Shown here in pieces: positions 28,977 through 38,453 of a DNA stretch of 64,000 nt. The stretch spans positions 434,001 through 498,000 of the forward strand of contig NZ_CZRP01000012.1 in NCBI RefSeq assembly GCF_001458115.1, written 5' to 3'. Below the pieces are notes generated by a model. It was given only the letters and a program-made list of their open reading frames with translations. It searched no databases and was not told the origin of the DNA. Each line of letters starts with the position of its first letter. Position 1 is the first letter of the stretch. The position numbers and the translations under genes are program-made. The DNA is from Gracilibacillus massiliensis. GTDB taxonomy: Bacteria > Bacillota > Bacilli > Bacillales > Amphibacillaceae.

Positions 28977-30209
28977 ATGAGTAGATTCGGAAAAACAAAG
29001 AAGCCAGAGATGCCAAATAGTAGAGATTTAAAATTATTACTAACAATTGGTGGTCTTTATGCATTAGCGACATTTTTATCCAACACATTTGTAAATATTT
29101 TTTTATGGAAACAATCAGGAGAATATGTAGATATCGCTATCTATAATTTATTTATATATTTGTTTCAACCGATCGCTTTTGTAATAGCAGGTAAGTTTGC
29201 GAAAAAGGTTGATCGAACTATTATTATTAGGGTAGGAGTTACATTTCTTTCGGTTTTTTATGTAACTGTACTACTGGCAGGAGATCAAGCATCACAATTT
29301 CCTTACTTATTAGGATCAATTTTGGGGATAGGTTATGGCTTTTATTGGTTAGCATTTAACGTATTAACATTTGAAGTGACCGAGCCAGAAACACGTGATT
29401 TTTTTAATGGAATCCTTGGTACGTTACAATCATTTGGAGGAATGGTGGGTCCATTTTTTGCAGGTTACATTATTACGAGGTTAGATAATTTTCAAGGATA
29501 TAGTATCATATTTTTTATATCCTTTTTTTTATTTCTGATAGCTATAATTTGTTCTTTCTTTTTAAAGAAGAGAAAAGCAACAGGAAAATTTCTGTTTAAA
29601 AAAGTTGCGATAGAACGTAAGACAGATCATAATTGGAGAAATATTTTATATGCTCATATTTTCCAAGGATTACGGGAAGGGCTATTTATTTTTATTATTG
29701 CAATATGGGTGTTTATTGCAACAAATAGTGAATTTGCATTAGGTGCATTTAATTTAACGATGTCATTGTGTTCTTTTATTGGCTATTTTGTAGTCTCAAA
29801 AGTGGTGAAAATGGAGAATCGAAAAAAAGCGATTTTTATTGGTGGATTTTTATTATATGCTGGTGTAGCTATTTTTGTATTTCAAACAAGTTATTGGATG
29901 TTACTTGCATACGGAATTGTAATAGGATTCGCTTATCCAATTTTTAATGTGCCATTTATATCGTTAACATACGATATTATTGGCAAAGCGAAAGGGGCAC
30001 GTGAACTTAGAATTGAATACATTATTTTTCGTGAATTATTTATGAATATAGGCAGAATTACTTCAATTCTTATTTTTATTTTTACAGTTACATTCGTTGA
30101 CCCGGTTACCATAATTCCAATTTTACTTTTAACAATTGGTGGAGGTAATTTCTTTGCTTACTATTTTGTTCGTAAAACAAATATGTTGATGTATTTTTCT
30201 AATAAATAG
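28977..30209 (+). CDS. yqgE: MFS-type membrane transporter (YqgE-like)
   Basis: A 410-residue protein with about 12 hydrophobic segments and a central cytoplasmic loop after segment 6 (KKRKATGKFLFKK). Blocks such as GIGYGFYWLAFNVLTFEV and NGILGTLQSFGGMVGPFFAGY fit a major facilitator. Substrate is unknown. Position between sodA and pbpA matches B. subtilis yqgE. The ATG is 7 nt after GTGAGGTG; a TTG directly before it is less likely. Confidence 0.85.
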   Translation: MSRFGKTKKPEMPNSRDLKLLLTIGGLYALATFLSNTFVNIFLWKQSGEYVDIAIYNLFIYLFQPIAFVIAGKFAKKVDRTIIIRVGVTFLSVFYVTVLLAGDQASQFPYLLGSILGIGYGFYWLAFNVLTFEVTEPETRDFFNGILGTLQSFGGMVGPFFAGYIITRLDNFQGYSIIFFISFFLFLIAIICSFFLKKRKATGKFLFKKVAIERKTDHNWRNILYAHIFQGLREGLFIFIIAIWVFIATNSEFALGAFNLTMSLCSFIGYFVVSKVVKMENRKKAIFIGGFLLYAGVAIFVFQTSYWMLLAYGIVIGFAYPIFNVPFISLTYDIIGKAKGARELRIEYIIFRELFMNIGRITSILIFIFTVTFVDPVTIIPILLLTIGGGNFFAYYFVRKTNMLMYFSNK

Positions 30210-30227
30210 AAAATTATACATGAATTA

Positions 30228-30236
30228 TGTTATAAT
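30228..30236 (+). promoter_or_regulatory. Extended -10 element before pbpA
   Basis: TGTTATAAT at 30228-30236, a TGn-TATAAT extended -10 without a clear -35. It lies 33 nt before the pbpA start. Confidence 0.5.
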
Positions 30237-30268
30237 GATGTCGATGTTTTTAAATAGGGGGAATGAGG

Positions 30269-32398
30269 ATGAATCAACATCCTGATCTAAAAAAGAGGAA
30301 GAAAAAACTTAAAAAGAAAAAAGCGCAACTACCTTTTCGTTTAAATATATTATTTGTCAGTGTATTTTTAATTTTTTCATTACTAATCGTTCAATTGGGT
30401 GTTGTTCAAATTCTGAATGGGGAAGAGGCACAGAGACAAATTAATCAAACGGAAAATACACCTAGTGAAAAGCCTGTACCTCGTGGAAAAATGTACGATA
30501 GTGATTTTGATTTGATATTGGATAACCAAGCTGTCAAATCAATTACTTATACGCCGCCTAAGAATGGCGAAAGCGCACAAGAGCGATTAGAATTAGCAGA
30601 AAAACTAGCAGAATACATCACGATTATAAAGGATGAAGGTGAACTAGAAGAAGCCATTAGAGAACGAGATAAAAAAGAATATTGGTACTTAGAAAATTCT
30701 GATAAAATCGCTGAACGATTGACAGAAGAAGAACAACAACTTGATGCAGGAGATAAATATCAGGTTGAACTCGATAAAATTACGGAAGAAGATTTGGAAA
30801 AAATAGAATGGACTCCAGATTTATTAAATATTATTGCGATCAAAAAGGAATTAGACTCAGCTTATGAATTATCTCCACATGTGGTAGTGAATGAGGGGCT
30901 AACAGATGAAGAATATGCTAAAGTTGCCGAGCATCTATATGAGCTCCAAGGAATTGATGCTGTAATTGACTGGGAACGTGAAAAATTATATGAAGGCACA
31001 CTAAGTTCCTTTTTTGGCAATTTAACCAGTTCAGACGAAGGAATTCCTAGAGACGAGAGCGATTTTTATTTAGCAAATGGGTATACATGGAACGACCGAG
31101 TCGGAACTAGTGGTTTAGAACAACAATATGAACATGTCTTAAGAGGAAGAAAAGAAAAAGTACAATATACTACTAATACGAATGGAGACGTTGTTAATTC
31201 TGAAGTTGTTGTAGAAGGACAACGAGGGAAAGACTTGATTTTAACACTTGATATGGAATACCAGGCAGAAGTGGATAAAATCGTCGAAGAGGAATTGCGT
31301 ACAGCCATAAACAATCCTGGTAGTAATAATGGCTATTTACAGGATGCATTGGCTGTGGTTATGGATCCCCAAACAGGAGAAATTTTGGCATTGTCTGGAT
31401 TCCGATATGATAAAGAAAATAAAGAATATTTAAATCAAGCTTATCGAACAATTTACGACTCACATGAACCAGGTTCTTCTATTAAAGGTGCGACAGTGTT
31501 AGCTGGTTATCAAGAAGGTGTTATTGATATAGGAACGCGCTTGGATGAAAGTCCGATTAAAATAAAGTCTACTAAGGAGTTTGCATCCTATAGTTATCTT
31601 GGTGGCAGTAATTCAGATATTGAAGCACTTCAAAAATCATCGAACGTGTATATGGGTAGAATTGCTATTAAAATAGCTGGTGCTACATATAGACGTGATG
31701 AAATTCTTTATAATTTTGATTATGCTGCGTTTGATACTATGCGTAATTATTATAGTCAATTTGGTTTAGGAGCCAAAACAGGTATAGACTTACCTTTTGA
31801 AGCAACGGGTTTAACTGGTACCGATCCACAACAAGGTAATTTATTATATTTATCAATTGGTCAATATGATACGTATACAGCATTGCAATTGGGACAGTAT
31901 GTATCAACCATAGCTAATGATGGTTACAGGATGCGACCTCATTTAGTAAAAGAAATCAGAGAACCGGGCAATGGTGATGGAACACCTGGTGAATTGATTA
32001 AGTCTATTAATCCGGAAGTATTAAATAGAGTTGACATGGATGAAAAATATATTGAAAGAGTACAAGACGGCTTTCGACGTGTAGTTACCCAAGGTACAGC
32101 CTCAAGGCAGTGGGAGAATTTTCCGTATGAAGTGGCTGCAAAAACTGGGACAGCACAGAAACCGAAATATGAGGTGATTAACGAAAAAAGTATCAAAGTT
32201 GCTGATACCGAGAACTTATCATTAGTCGGTTATAGTCCCCTTGAAAATCCTGAAGTCGCTTTTGCCATTATAGTTCCTGAAAATGGAACTGGGGATGGAA
32301 GACATCAAGTTCATCATGCAATCGGTAAACGGATCGTTGAAAAGTATTATGAAATGAAGGAAAGTTCTGAAGATCAAAATGAAAATAATGAAGATTAA
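30269..32398 (+). CDS. pbpA: Class B penicillin-binding protein (PBP2A-like transpeptidase)
   Basis: A 709-residue protein: basic cytoplasmic N-terminus, one membrane anchor (about residues 25-48), a dimerisation domain beginning PVPRGKMYDSDF, and a transpeptidase domain. Active-site motifs are SSIK (near 402), SSN (near 457) and KTGT (near 624). It cross-links peptidoglycan, probably in lateral-wall growth as for B. subtilis PbpA. The ATG chosen follows AGGGGGAATGAGG; another ATG two codons upstream is too close to it. The C-terminal tail is acidic. Confidence 0.93.
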   Translation: MNQHPDLKKRKKKLKKKKAQLPFRLNILFVSVFLIFSLLIVQLGVVQILNGEEAQRQINQTENTPSEKPVPRGKMYDSDFDLILDNQAVKSITYTPPKNGESAQERLELAEKLAEYITIIKDEGELEEAIRERDKKEYWYLENSDKIAERLTEEEQQLDAGDKYQVELDKITEEDLEKIEWTPDLLNIIAIKKELDSAYELSPHVVVNEGLTDEEYAKVAEHLYELQGIDAVIDWEREKLYEGTLSSFFGNLTSSDEGIPRDESDFYLANGYTWNDRVGTSGLEQQYEHVLRGRKEKVQYTTNTNGDVVNSEVVVEGQRGKDLILTLDMEYQAEVDKIVEEELRTAINNPGSNNGYLQDALAVVMDPQTGEILALSGFRYDKENKEYLNQAYRTIYDSHEPGSSIKGATVLAGYQEGVIDIGTRLDESPIKIKSTKEFASYSYLGGSNSDIEALQKSSNVYMGRIAIKIAGATYRRDEILYNFDYAAFDTMRNYYSQFGLGAKTGIDLPFEATGLTGTDPQQGNLLYLSIGQYDTYTALQLGQYVSTIANDGYRMRPHLVKEIREPGNGDGTPGELIKSINPEVLNRVDMDEKYIERVQDGFRRVVTQGTASRQWENFPYEVAAKTGTAQKPKYEVINEKSIKVADTENLSLVGYSPLENPEVAFAIIVPENGTGDGRHQVHHAIGKRIVEKYYEMKESSEDQNENNED

Positions 32399-32402
32399 AC
32401 GG

Positions 32403-32437
32403 AGCGAAACTAGTTAACTAGTTTCGCTTTTTTTTTA
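32403..32437 (+). terminator. Terminator after pbpA
   Basis: A perfect 26-nt palindrome (AGCGAAACTAGTT and its complement, 32403-32428) followed by nine or more T. Confidence 0.93.
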
Positions 32438-32466
32438 TAAGTAAAGAAAACATATAAGTATTGTCA

Positions 32467-32670
32467 TGTCTAGATCTCAGTTCCCAAAACGAGGCGAATT
32501 CACAAATCGCCCTACAAATAAAGAAGACTTGCCGGTTGGTGAGGCTTGAGGCGTAGTCGCCCTTATGCTTATTGGCGAGAGTCATCATCGGTTCGCTTTT
32601 CTAAGTAATTCCTTTATCTCAGTTGATTCTAAAATCGCTACGTTTCTAAGAGGTCGCTCTGCGCTTTTCT
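32467..32670 (+). repeat. Element C copy 2, upstream of the pst operon
   Basis: Related to 4039-4309 along almost its full length, but lacking about 65 nt in the middle. It starts TGTCTAGATCTC and ends CGCTCTGCGCTTTTC. It lies between the pbpA terminator and the Pho box, ending 16 nt before the first PhoP hexamer. Confidence 0.78.
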
Positions 32671-32685
32671 TTTATTTATGTCGAA

Positions 32686-32739
32686 TTTACACGTTCTTTA
32701 CAATGCGTTAATAGTAGATTAATAATCATCCGTTATGAT
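32686..32739 (+). promoter_or_regulatory. Pho box and promoter of pstSCAB-phoU
   Basis: Four direct hexamers at exact 11-bp spacing: TTTACA (32686), TTTACA (32697), TTAATA (32708) and TTAATA (32719). The -10 TATGAT is at 32734-32739. This is the PhoP-binding arrangement known from Bacillus pst promoters, where PhoP~P replaces a -35 box. Confidence 0.88.
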
Positions 32740-32798
32740 GTGTATAGAAGCGTTAAACAGGGCTTCAAATAAACAAACTCTTTAGGGGGAAAATAAAA

Positions 32799-33830
32799 AT
32801 GAACAAGCTAAAACTATTATTGTTAGCTCTTGTTACTATCCTATCAATTGGGCTATTAGCTGCATGTGGTAGTGACTCAGAAGAAGGTAACAATGAAGAA
32901 GCGAATGCCAATGAAACAGAAGAAACAAATGAAAGTGAATCCGATGAAACCTCTGGTGAAGAAGAAAATACAGAAGCATCAGAAGAATTAGAAGGAAATG
33001 TAGTTATTGATGGATCAGGTACTGTTTATCCATTAATGGCAAAACTTGCTGAGGAATACATGATTAACGAACAACCAAACGTATCTGTTGAAGTAAGCCG
33101 CGCTGGTTCAAGTGCAGGTTTTGAAAAATTCTTAGTTGAAGATGGAACAGATTTTAATGATGCTTCCCGTCCTATTAAAGATGAGGAACAGGCTAAAGCG
33201 GATGAATTAGGATTAGATGTATTGGAAATGAAAGTAGCATTAGACGGACTTACTATTGTTACACATCCTGAAAATGACTGGGCTACAGAACTTACTGCAG
33301 AACAAGTAAACGATATTTTCTTAGGAAATGTAACTAAATGGTCTGAAATTAATTCAGAGTGGCCAGATGAAGAAATTCAAACATATGGTCCAAACGAAAA
33401 TCATGGTACTTATGAATTTTTCTATGAATCAATCGTAGAAGAACAAGATCTAGTAGATACTATTGACCTTCAGCAAGAATATTCAACACTTGTAACTTTA
33501 GTATCAGAAGATAAAAATGCAATTGGGTTCTTTGGTTTTGGATATTATGACAGTAATAAAGATAAGATAAATGCTGTAGGTATTGACTTTGGTGATGGAG
33601 CAGTTGTCCCTTCTTTAGATACTATCGGTGAAGAAGGTCCATATGCAGGATATACTCGCCCAGTATTCACCTATTTGAATACTGAGCATGCTAAAGAAAA
33701 GCCTGAAGTATATGATTACGCAGTATATGTAGCTGAAAGTATCAATGAATTTGCTGGTGAAACAGGATTCGCTCCGATTCCAGAAGAAGAAAGAGAAGCA
33801 ATGTTAGAGGAAGTTCAAGCATTAAAATAA
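32799..33830 (+). CDS. pstS: Phosphate-binding lipoprotein PstS
   Basis: A 343-residue solute-binding protein. It has a lipoprotein signal with lipobox LLAAC (Cys about 23), then a very acidic linker rich in Glu, Asn and Ser (about 24-65), then the phosphate-binding fold with IDGSGTVYPL, SRAGSSAGFEKF and the GPNENHGTYEFF region. It captures phosphate outside the membrane and passes it to PstCA. Strong Pho-box promoter directly upstream; GGGGGAAA before the ATG. Confidence 0.95.
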   Translation: MNKLKLLLLALVTILSIGLLAACGSDSEEGNNEEANANETEETNESESDETSGEEENTEASEELEGNVVIDGSGTVYPLMAKLAEEYMINEQPNVSVEVSRAGSSAGFEKFLVEDGTDFNDASRPIKDEEQAKADELGLDVLEMKVALDGLTIVTHPENDWATELTAEQVNDIFLGNVTKWSEINSEWPDEEIQTYGPNENHGTYEFFYESIVEEQDLVDTIDLQQEYSTLVTLVSEDKNAIGFFGFGYYDSNKDKINAVGIDFGDGAVVPSLDTIGEEGPYAGYTRPVFTYLNTEHAKEKPEVYDYAVYVAESINEFAGETGFAPIPEEEREAMLEEVQALK

Positions 33831-33860
33831 GACAAACAGTTAATGTATATTATTAACTCA

Positions 33861-33895
33861 AATAAGATGAGGGTATATCATGCTCTCATCTTATT
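33861..33895 (+). terminator. Attenuating hairpin between pstS and pstC
   Basis: AATAAGATGAG (33861-33871) pairs with CTCATCTTATT (33885-33895). The following T tract is weak, so it more likely reduces readthrough or protects the pstS mRNA end than stops transcription fully. That fits the greater need for the binding protein than for the permease. Confidence 0.6.
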
Positions 33896-33925
33896 ATGAG
33901 TTTTGATAAAGGGGTGTACTAAAAG

Positions 33926-34876
33926 ATGGCAACAGACAGCAATCTCAATTCAGGAACGAATGTTAGTGAACTTATTGCTAAAAACAAAGAGAAGAAAAGC
34001 CTCAATAATTATATTGAGAAAAGTATTCCTGGCATTCTATTTTTATTAGCTTCAATAACTGTACTCACGACAATAGGTATTCTTTATACACTCGTTAGTC
34101 AGGCTATCTACTTCTTCATGGAAGTTCCAATACTTGATTTTTTCACAGGAACAGAGTTAAATCCACTAAGTCAAAATCCTGAATTCGGTATATTACCATT
34201 ATTAAATGGAACTATTATTTCTTCATTAATTGCAATTCTAGTTGCTGGTCCAATTGGATTAATGTCAGCAATATATTTGAGTGAGTATGCAACAGATAAA
34301 GTAAGAAGAGTATTAAAGCCATTACTCGAAATTTTAGCAGGAATTCCGACTATTGTTTATGGTTTCTTTGCATTTACTTTTGTAACACCTCTAATTCGCT
34401 ATTTATGGCCGAGTGTTGAGGCTACGAATATTTTAAGCCCAGGTATTGTAATGGGTGTAATGATTATTCCGATGATCGCTTCATTATCTGAGGATGCGAT
34501 GAATTCTGTTCCAAATGGAATGCGGGAAGGTTCATTAGCAATGGGTACGACTAAGTTAGAAACCACGATAAAAGTAGTTATACCAGCAGCATTTTCAGGT
34601 ATTATGGCTTCATTTGTACTGGGTATATCGCGTGCAATTGGTGAAACAATGATCGTAACTATCGCAAGCGGAAGTTCTAAAAACTTTACGTTTGATATTA
34701 GAGAATCTATGCAGACAATGACTGCTTTTATAGTAGAGGTTTCTGGTGGTGAAGCACCTGCTGGATCTACTTTACACTATAGTTTATATGCAGTTGCCTT
34801 AACATTATTTGTCTTTACTTTAATTATGAATTTACTTGCGAAATATGTCTCTCGTAAATTTAGGGAGGAATATTAA
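33926..34876 (+). CDS. pstC: Phosphate ABC transporter permease PstC
   Basis: A 316-residue permease with six membrane segments and the binding-protein-dependent transport signature in the long cytoplasmic loop (EGSLAMGTTKLETTIKVVIPAA, residues about 200-222). The early segment EILAGIPTIVYGFFAF is typical of PstC. It forms the channel with PstA. The stop is immediately followed by the pstA ATG. Confidence 0.95.
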   Translation: MATDSNLNSGTNVSELIAKNKEKKSLNNYIEKSIPGILFLLASITVLTTIGILYTLVSQAIYFFMEVPILDFFTGTELNPLSQNPEFGILPLLNGTIISSLIAILVAGPIGLMSAIYLSEYATDKVRRVLKPLLEILAGIPTIVYGFFAFTFVTPLIRYLWPSVEATNILSPGIVMGVMIIPMIASLSEDAMNSVPNGMREGSLAMGTTKLETTIKVVIPAAFSGIMASFVLGISRAIGETMIVTIASGSSKNFTFDIRESMQTMTAFIVEVSGGEAPAGSTLHYSLYAVALTLFVFTLIMNLLAKYVSRKFREEY

Positions 34877-35761
34877 ATGGAAAAATTAGACGCGCTACAT
34901 CTAAATAACAAGATTGATGCTAGAGTTCGTAAAAATAGTATATGGAAATCTATTTTCTTTCTTTCCACCTTATTTGGGTTGGTGGTTCTAGCTGTTCTAA
35001 TCATTCGAGTTTTAGTTCAAGGAATGAGTTGGGTCGACATTGACTTTATAGTTGGAAGGCTATCCACCACAGCTGAAAACGCAGGTATAATGGGTGCAAT
35101 TTTAGGTACTTTATGGGTTATGGTCGTTGTTATTCCAGTTACACTTATCATAGGAGTCGGAACTGCGATTTTTTTAGAGCTTTATTCAAAAAAAGGGAAA
35201 TTTCAATCGATAATAGAAACGAATATATCTAATCTTGCAGGTGTACCTTCTATCGTTTACGGATTATTAGGTCTAACTGTATTTGTACGATTAGCTGATT
35301 TAGGAAATGTGGTACTTGCAGGTGGATTGACTCTTGCATTATTAGTGTTACCAATCCTTATTGTATCATCACAAGAAGCATTAAGAGCAGTACCAGGTCA
35401 TCTATCTGAAGCATCTTATGGAATGGGAGCAACTAAATGGCAAACAATTCGACGTATCATTCTCCCAGCTGCGATACCTAGTATCCTAACTGGTGCGATA
35501 TTATCACTATCTCGCGCTATAGGGGAGACGGCTCCTTTAACAGTGCTAGGCATCCCTGCATTGTTAATACCTTTTCCAGAAGGATTATTCGATACATTTA
35601 CGGCATTACCAATGCAAATATACTATTGGACAATTGATTCTTCCTTAGTGGCTGAGTACGCTAACTTAGCAGCAGCAACGATTATTATATTGCTATTAAT
35701 TTTATTTTTGCTTAATTCAGTAGCAATATTTATTCGAAATAAATATCAACATCGATATTAG
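34877..35761 (+). CDS. pstA: Phosphate ABC transporter permease PstA
   Basis: A 294-residue permease with six membrane segments. The EAA-type loop (EASYGMGATKWQTIRRIILPAA) is near residues 176-197, and NLAGVPSIVYGLLGL is the family block. The ATG is adjacent to the pstC stop, with the ribosome binding site inside pstC (TAGGGAGGAAT). Confidence 0.95.
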   Translation: MEKLDALHLNNKIDARVRKNSIWKSIFFLSTLFGLVVLAVLIIRVLVQGMSWVDIDFIVGRLSTTAENAGIMGAILGTLWVMVVVIPVTLIIGVGTAIFLELYSKKGKFQSIIETNISNLAGVPSIVYGLLGLTVFVRLADLGNVVLAGGLTLALLVLPILIVSSQEALRAVPGHLSEASYGMGATKWQTIRRIILPAAIPSILTGAILSLSRAIGETAPLTVLGIPALLIPFPEGLFDTFTALPMQIYYWTIDSSLVAEYANLAAATIIILLLILFLLNSVAIFIRNKYQHRY

Positions 35762-35815
35762 GCATAATAGGACTATGGGTTATCAAGAAAAGGAATTTTG
35801 TTGAGGAGTGGAATA

Positions 35816-36661
35816 ATGAGTACAGTAACAGAAAATAGAATTAACATCAATGTAAATGATGATAAGACTCAAAAGACTGAAAGCAGTGAACAAATTGATA
35901 ACAAAAGTAAAGTGATTTATAATACTCAAAATTTAGATTTATGGTATACAAAAACACATGCACTTAAGGATATAAATTTGGAGATACGCGAAAATGAAGT
36001 AACAGCTATCATAGGTCCATCCGGTTGTGGTAAATCAACTTATATTAAGACACTAAATAGGATGGTAGAATTGGTGCCAGGTGTAAGTACAACCGGTTCG
36101 ATTTCTTATAAGGGTAAAAACATACTCGATAAGTCGATTAAGGTGGAAGATTTAAGAACTCAAGTCGGGATGGTTTTTCAAAAACCAAATCCATTCCCAA
36201 AGTCTATTTATGAAAATGTAGTCTATGGCCCCAAGGTACATGGAATTAAAAAGAAAGCTATCTTAGATGAAATTGTAGAAAAAAGTTTACGAGGGGCAGC
36301 TATTTGGGATGAAGTGAAAGATCGTCTCAATCAGAATGCTTATGGCTTGTCTGGTGGGCAACAGCAGCGGATCTGTATTGCGAGATGTTTAGCAATAGAA
36401 CCTGATGTGCTTTTAATGGATGAACCAACATCTGCCTTAGATCCAATATCTACTCTAAAAATTGAAGAATTAATAAAAGAGTTAAAAAAGAATTACACAA
36501 TTATTATTGTGACACATAACATGCAACAAGCTGCACGTATTTCAGATAGGACTGTTTTTATGCTTAACGGAGAAGTAGTGGAATTCTCAGAAACAAACCA
36601 ATTGTTCTCAAATCCGAAAGACAAACGCACGGAAGATTATATAACTGGAAGATTTGGTTAA
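35816..36661 (+). CDS. pstB: Phosphate ABC transporter ATP-binding protein PstB
   Basis: A 281-residue ATPase with Walker [10 protein letters not shown] (about 67-75), signature LSGGQQQR and Walker [13 protein letters not shown]. An unusual hydrophilic N-terminal extension of about 35 residues precedes the ABC core. The ATG after GAGGAGTGGAATA is preferred over an in-frame upstream start. B. subtilis has two pstB genes; here there is one, followed by phoU. Confidence 0.95.
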   Translation: MSTVTENRININVNDDKTQKTESSEQIDNKSKVIYNTQNLDLWYTKTHALKDINLEIRENEVTAIIGPSGCGKSTYIKTLNRMVELVPGVSTTGSISYKGKNILDKSIKVEDLRTQVGMVFQKPNPFPKSIYENVVYGPKVHGIKKKAILDEIVEKSLRGAAIWDEVKDRLNQNAYGLSGGQQQRICIARCLAIEPDVLLMDEPTSALDPISTLKIEELIKELKKNYTIIIVTHNMQQAARISDRTVFMLNGEVVEFSETNQLFSNPKDKRTEDYITGRFG

Positions 36662-36753
36662 AATCAGATGCTAGAAAGTTCATTTTTGTGAATTTTCTAG
36701 CAGTATTATTTATAAAAATATATAAACAGGGGATATGAGGGAGGAAGTGTAGG

Positions 36754-37413
36754 ATGGTAGGAAGAGAAATATTTCATCGAGAATTACAACAAGTAGAACA
36801 ATTAATCATCAAACTGGCAATGAAAACAAAAGAGCAATTAACATTAGCTGTTAGAACTCTCTACAATGCAGATGTAAAAGAAGCAGAGGAAATCATCAAA
36901 AAGGACGCAGAGTTAGATAAATTAGATTTTAAAATAAATGAAGAAGCAATTTTTCTTATTGCTCGTCAACAGCCTGTTGCCACAGATTTAAGAAGATTGG
37001 TGGTTGCTTTAAGAATTTCAACTGACCTTGAACGAATGGCCGATAATGCAAAAAATATTGCTAAGTCCACCATTCATCTTGGTGCTGAGCATGGAATTCT
37101 TGTACATCCTTCTATCGAAGAAATGAAACATATAGCAGTTGAAATGATTGACCTCGCAATTAAAGCTTATGAAAATGAAGATATAACATTAGCTAGAAAA
37201 CTATCTGAATTGGACGATATTATTGACAATATGTATTCAACCATGCTTAGAGAGTTATTAGAAGAAACGGCTACAAACCCACAAAAAATCCAACATATTA
37301 TGCAAATGGCTTTTAGTGGCCGATATGTGGAAAGAATAGGAGATCATGCTACAAATATTGGGGAAGACGTCACATACCTTGTCAAAGGTGAATCGATGGA
37401 TCTTAACAATTAA
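36754..37413 (+). CDS. phoU: Phosphate signalling regulator PhoU
   Basis: A 219-residue all-helical protein with the two PhoU repeats: STDLERMADNAKNIAK near residue 90 and RYVERIGDHATNIGEDV near 190, both metal-binding E/DxxxD signatures. PhoU links Pst transporter state to the PhoR kinase in many bacteria. It closes the pst operon, with GGGAGGAAG before the start. Confidence 0.93.
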   Translation: MVGREIFHRELQQVEQLIIKLAMKTKEQLTLAVRTLYNADVKEAEEIIKKDAELDKLDFKINEEAIFLIARQQPVATDLRRLVVALRISTDLERMADNAKNIAKSTIHLGAEHGILVHPSIEEMKHIAVEMIDLAIKAYENEDITLARKLSELDDIIDNMYSTMLRELLEETATNPQKIQHIMQMAFSGRYVERIGDHATNIGEDVTYLVKGESMDLNN

Positions 37414-37420
37414 GTAACAC

Positions 37421-37456
37421 AAAAGGAGTAGTCTAAGAACTACTCCTGATTTTGTC
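37421..37456. terminator. Terminator between phoU and yqzC
   Basis: AAAAGGAGTAGT (37421-37432) pairs with ACTACTCCT (37439-37447), followed by GATTTTG. It overlaps the 3' end of the convergent yqzC gene. Confidence 0.75.
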
Positions 37457-37922
37457 TTGTTAAAGTATTGGCAATTTCTTCTACCGTCATATCTTCATTT
37501 ACAGTAAATTCTCCAATTTGAATGTAACGACTTAATTCATTCTCTTCTAAATAGGTAAGAAATGCCTCATCATCTGTAATTATTTCATTTTCGATAAGTA
37601 AATCAACTATATCCACCATCATCATTCCAGGTTCAATTTCTATATATACATCCTCTGGTTCTTGTTCTTCAACGGATTCATTTTCTTGCACCTGATTATC
37701 TGACCTATTATTTATTCCTTCTATCACTTGTTCTAACTCGTTTATCTTTATGTTCATATCTTCTTCAAATACATAATAACCTTCATCCTCGACTTGCTGA
37801 ATAGAATCTTCAAGTGTAGGTGATGATGTTGTGACACTACGTTGATCTATGAAATAAACAAGACCAATAATAGTAGTTGCTATAAATAAACCAAGTGAAA
37901 AGGCTCTAATGAATTGCTTCAA
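37440..37922 (-). CDS. yqzC: YqzC-like membrane-anchored protein
   Basis: A 160-residue protein with an N-terminal membrane segment (about 5-25), an acidic glutamate-rich stretch, and a C-terminal small domain (VYIEIEPGMMMVDIVDLLIENEI...). The last part resembles the LysM-like module at the N-terminus of MltG/YceG proteins. B. subtilis yqzC-yqzD occupy the same place next to pst. Function is unknown. It starts with TTG after GAGGG. Confidence 0.75.
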   Translation of the reverse strand: MKQFIRAFSLGLFIATTIIGLVYFIDQRSVTTSSPTLEDSIQQVEDEGYYVFEEDMNIKINELEQVIEGINNRSDNQVQENESVEEQEPEDVYIEIEPGMMMVDIVDLLIENEIITDDEAFLTYLEENELSRYIQIGEFTVNEDMTVEEIANTLTRQNQE

Positions 37923-37946
37923 CGTAATCCCTCATTTTTTGCTAGA

Positions 37947-38291
37947 TTAAAATTGTTTTATGATTGAAATAACATCATACTCATTCATATTAACTTGTTC
38001 TGCTATGTAATCTGTGTCATGACCTTGGTTGTATAACTCTTTTACTCTTCTCAGTATAGTAGTCTGTTGGGGAGAACTTGGATGGATGGATTGTTCAACA
38101 GATACATCGTCTATCAATAATTCTTCCTCTAGAACACTAATTTTTTTCTTTAATTGATAGGTCTCTTGTAACGAAGAAATAGAGAACTGTTCAAACTGAT
38201 CTTCTAATTGTTTGAATTTATCTTGCATAAAAAATGAAGCTATCCATAGAATAATTGCGATAATAAGTATAGTGCATATGGCGTATAACAT
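37947..38291 (-). CDS. yqzD: YqzD-like membrane-anchored coiled-coil protein
   Basis: A 114-residue protein: an N-terminal membrane segment (about 3-20), a coiled coil ([22 protein letters not shown] and onward) and a C-terminal helix-turn-helix-like end ([30 protein letters not shown]). The ATG at 38291 has AGGAGG at ideal distance, so an 8-residue longer reading is rejected. It precedes yqzC by 24 nt on the same strand. Function is unknown. Confidence 0.76.
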   Translation of the reverse strand: MLYAICTILIIAIILWIASFFMQDKFKQLEDQFEQFSISSLQETYQLKKKISVLEEELLIDDVSVEQSIHPSSPQQTTILRRVKELYNQGHDTDYIAEQVNMNEYDVISIIKQF

Positions 38292-38365
38292 GACTTTCCT
38301 CCTAATCAAAACCAATTTCTACATATATAGTTATACCATATTTAACAATACAATAAAACATATAC

Positions 38366-38394
38366 TTGAAATTTGCTTTAGTTTTTGCTATTAT
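38366..38394 (+). promoter_or_regulatory. Promoter of rpmG
   Basis: TTGAAA (38366-38371), a 17-nt spacer and TATTAT (38389-38394), with a TG one base before the -10. It fires away from yqzD. Confidence 0.7.
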
Positions 38395-38453
38395 ATTTTA
38401 GGTAATGATTCGATAACAAAAGAAGATGTATGATTTAGTTTGGAGGGAAAACC

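Noticed and set aside
30269-32398. PBP considered as a resistance-type (MecA-like) protein
   Set aside because: Synteny with sodA-yqgE-pst and the N-terminal layout fit the native PbpA; there is no MecA-type NTF2 insertion recognisable and no resistance context.
37440-38291. YqzC/YqzD considered as a novel regulatory pair for phosphate uptake
   Set aside because: They are on the opposite strand from pst, separated by a terminator, and adjacency in B. subtilis is the only link.
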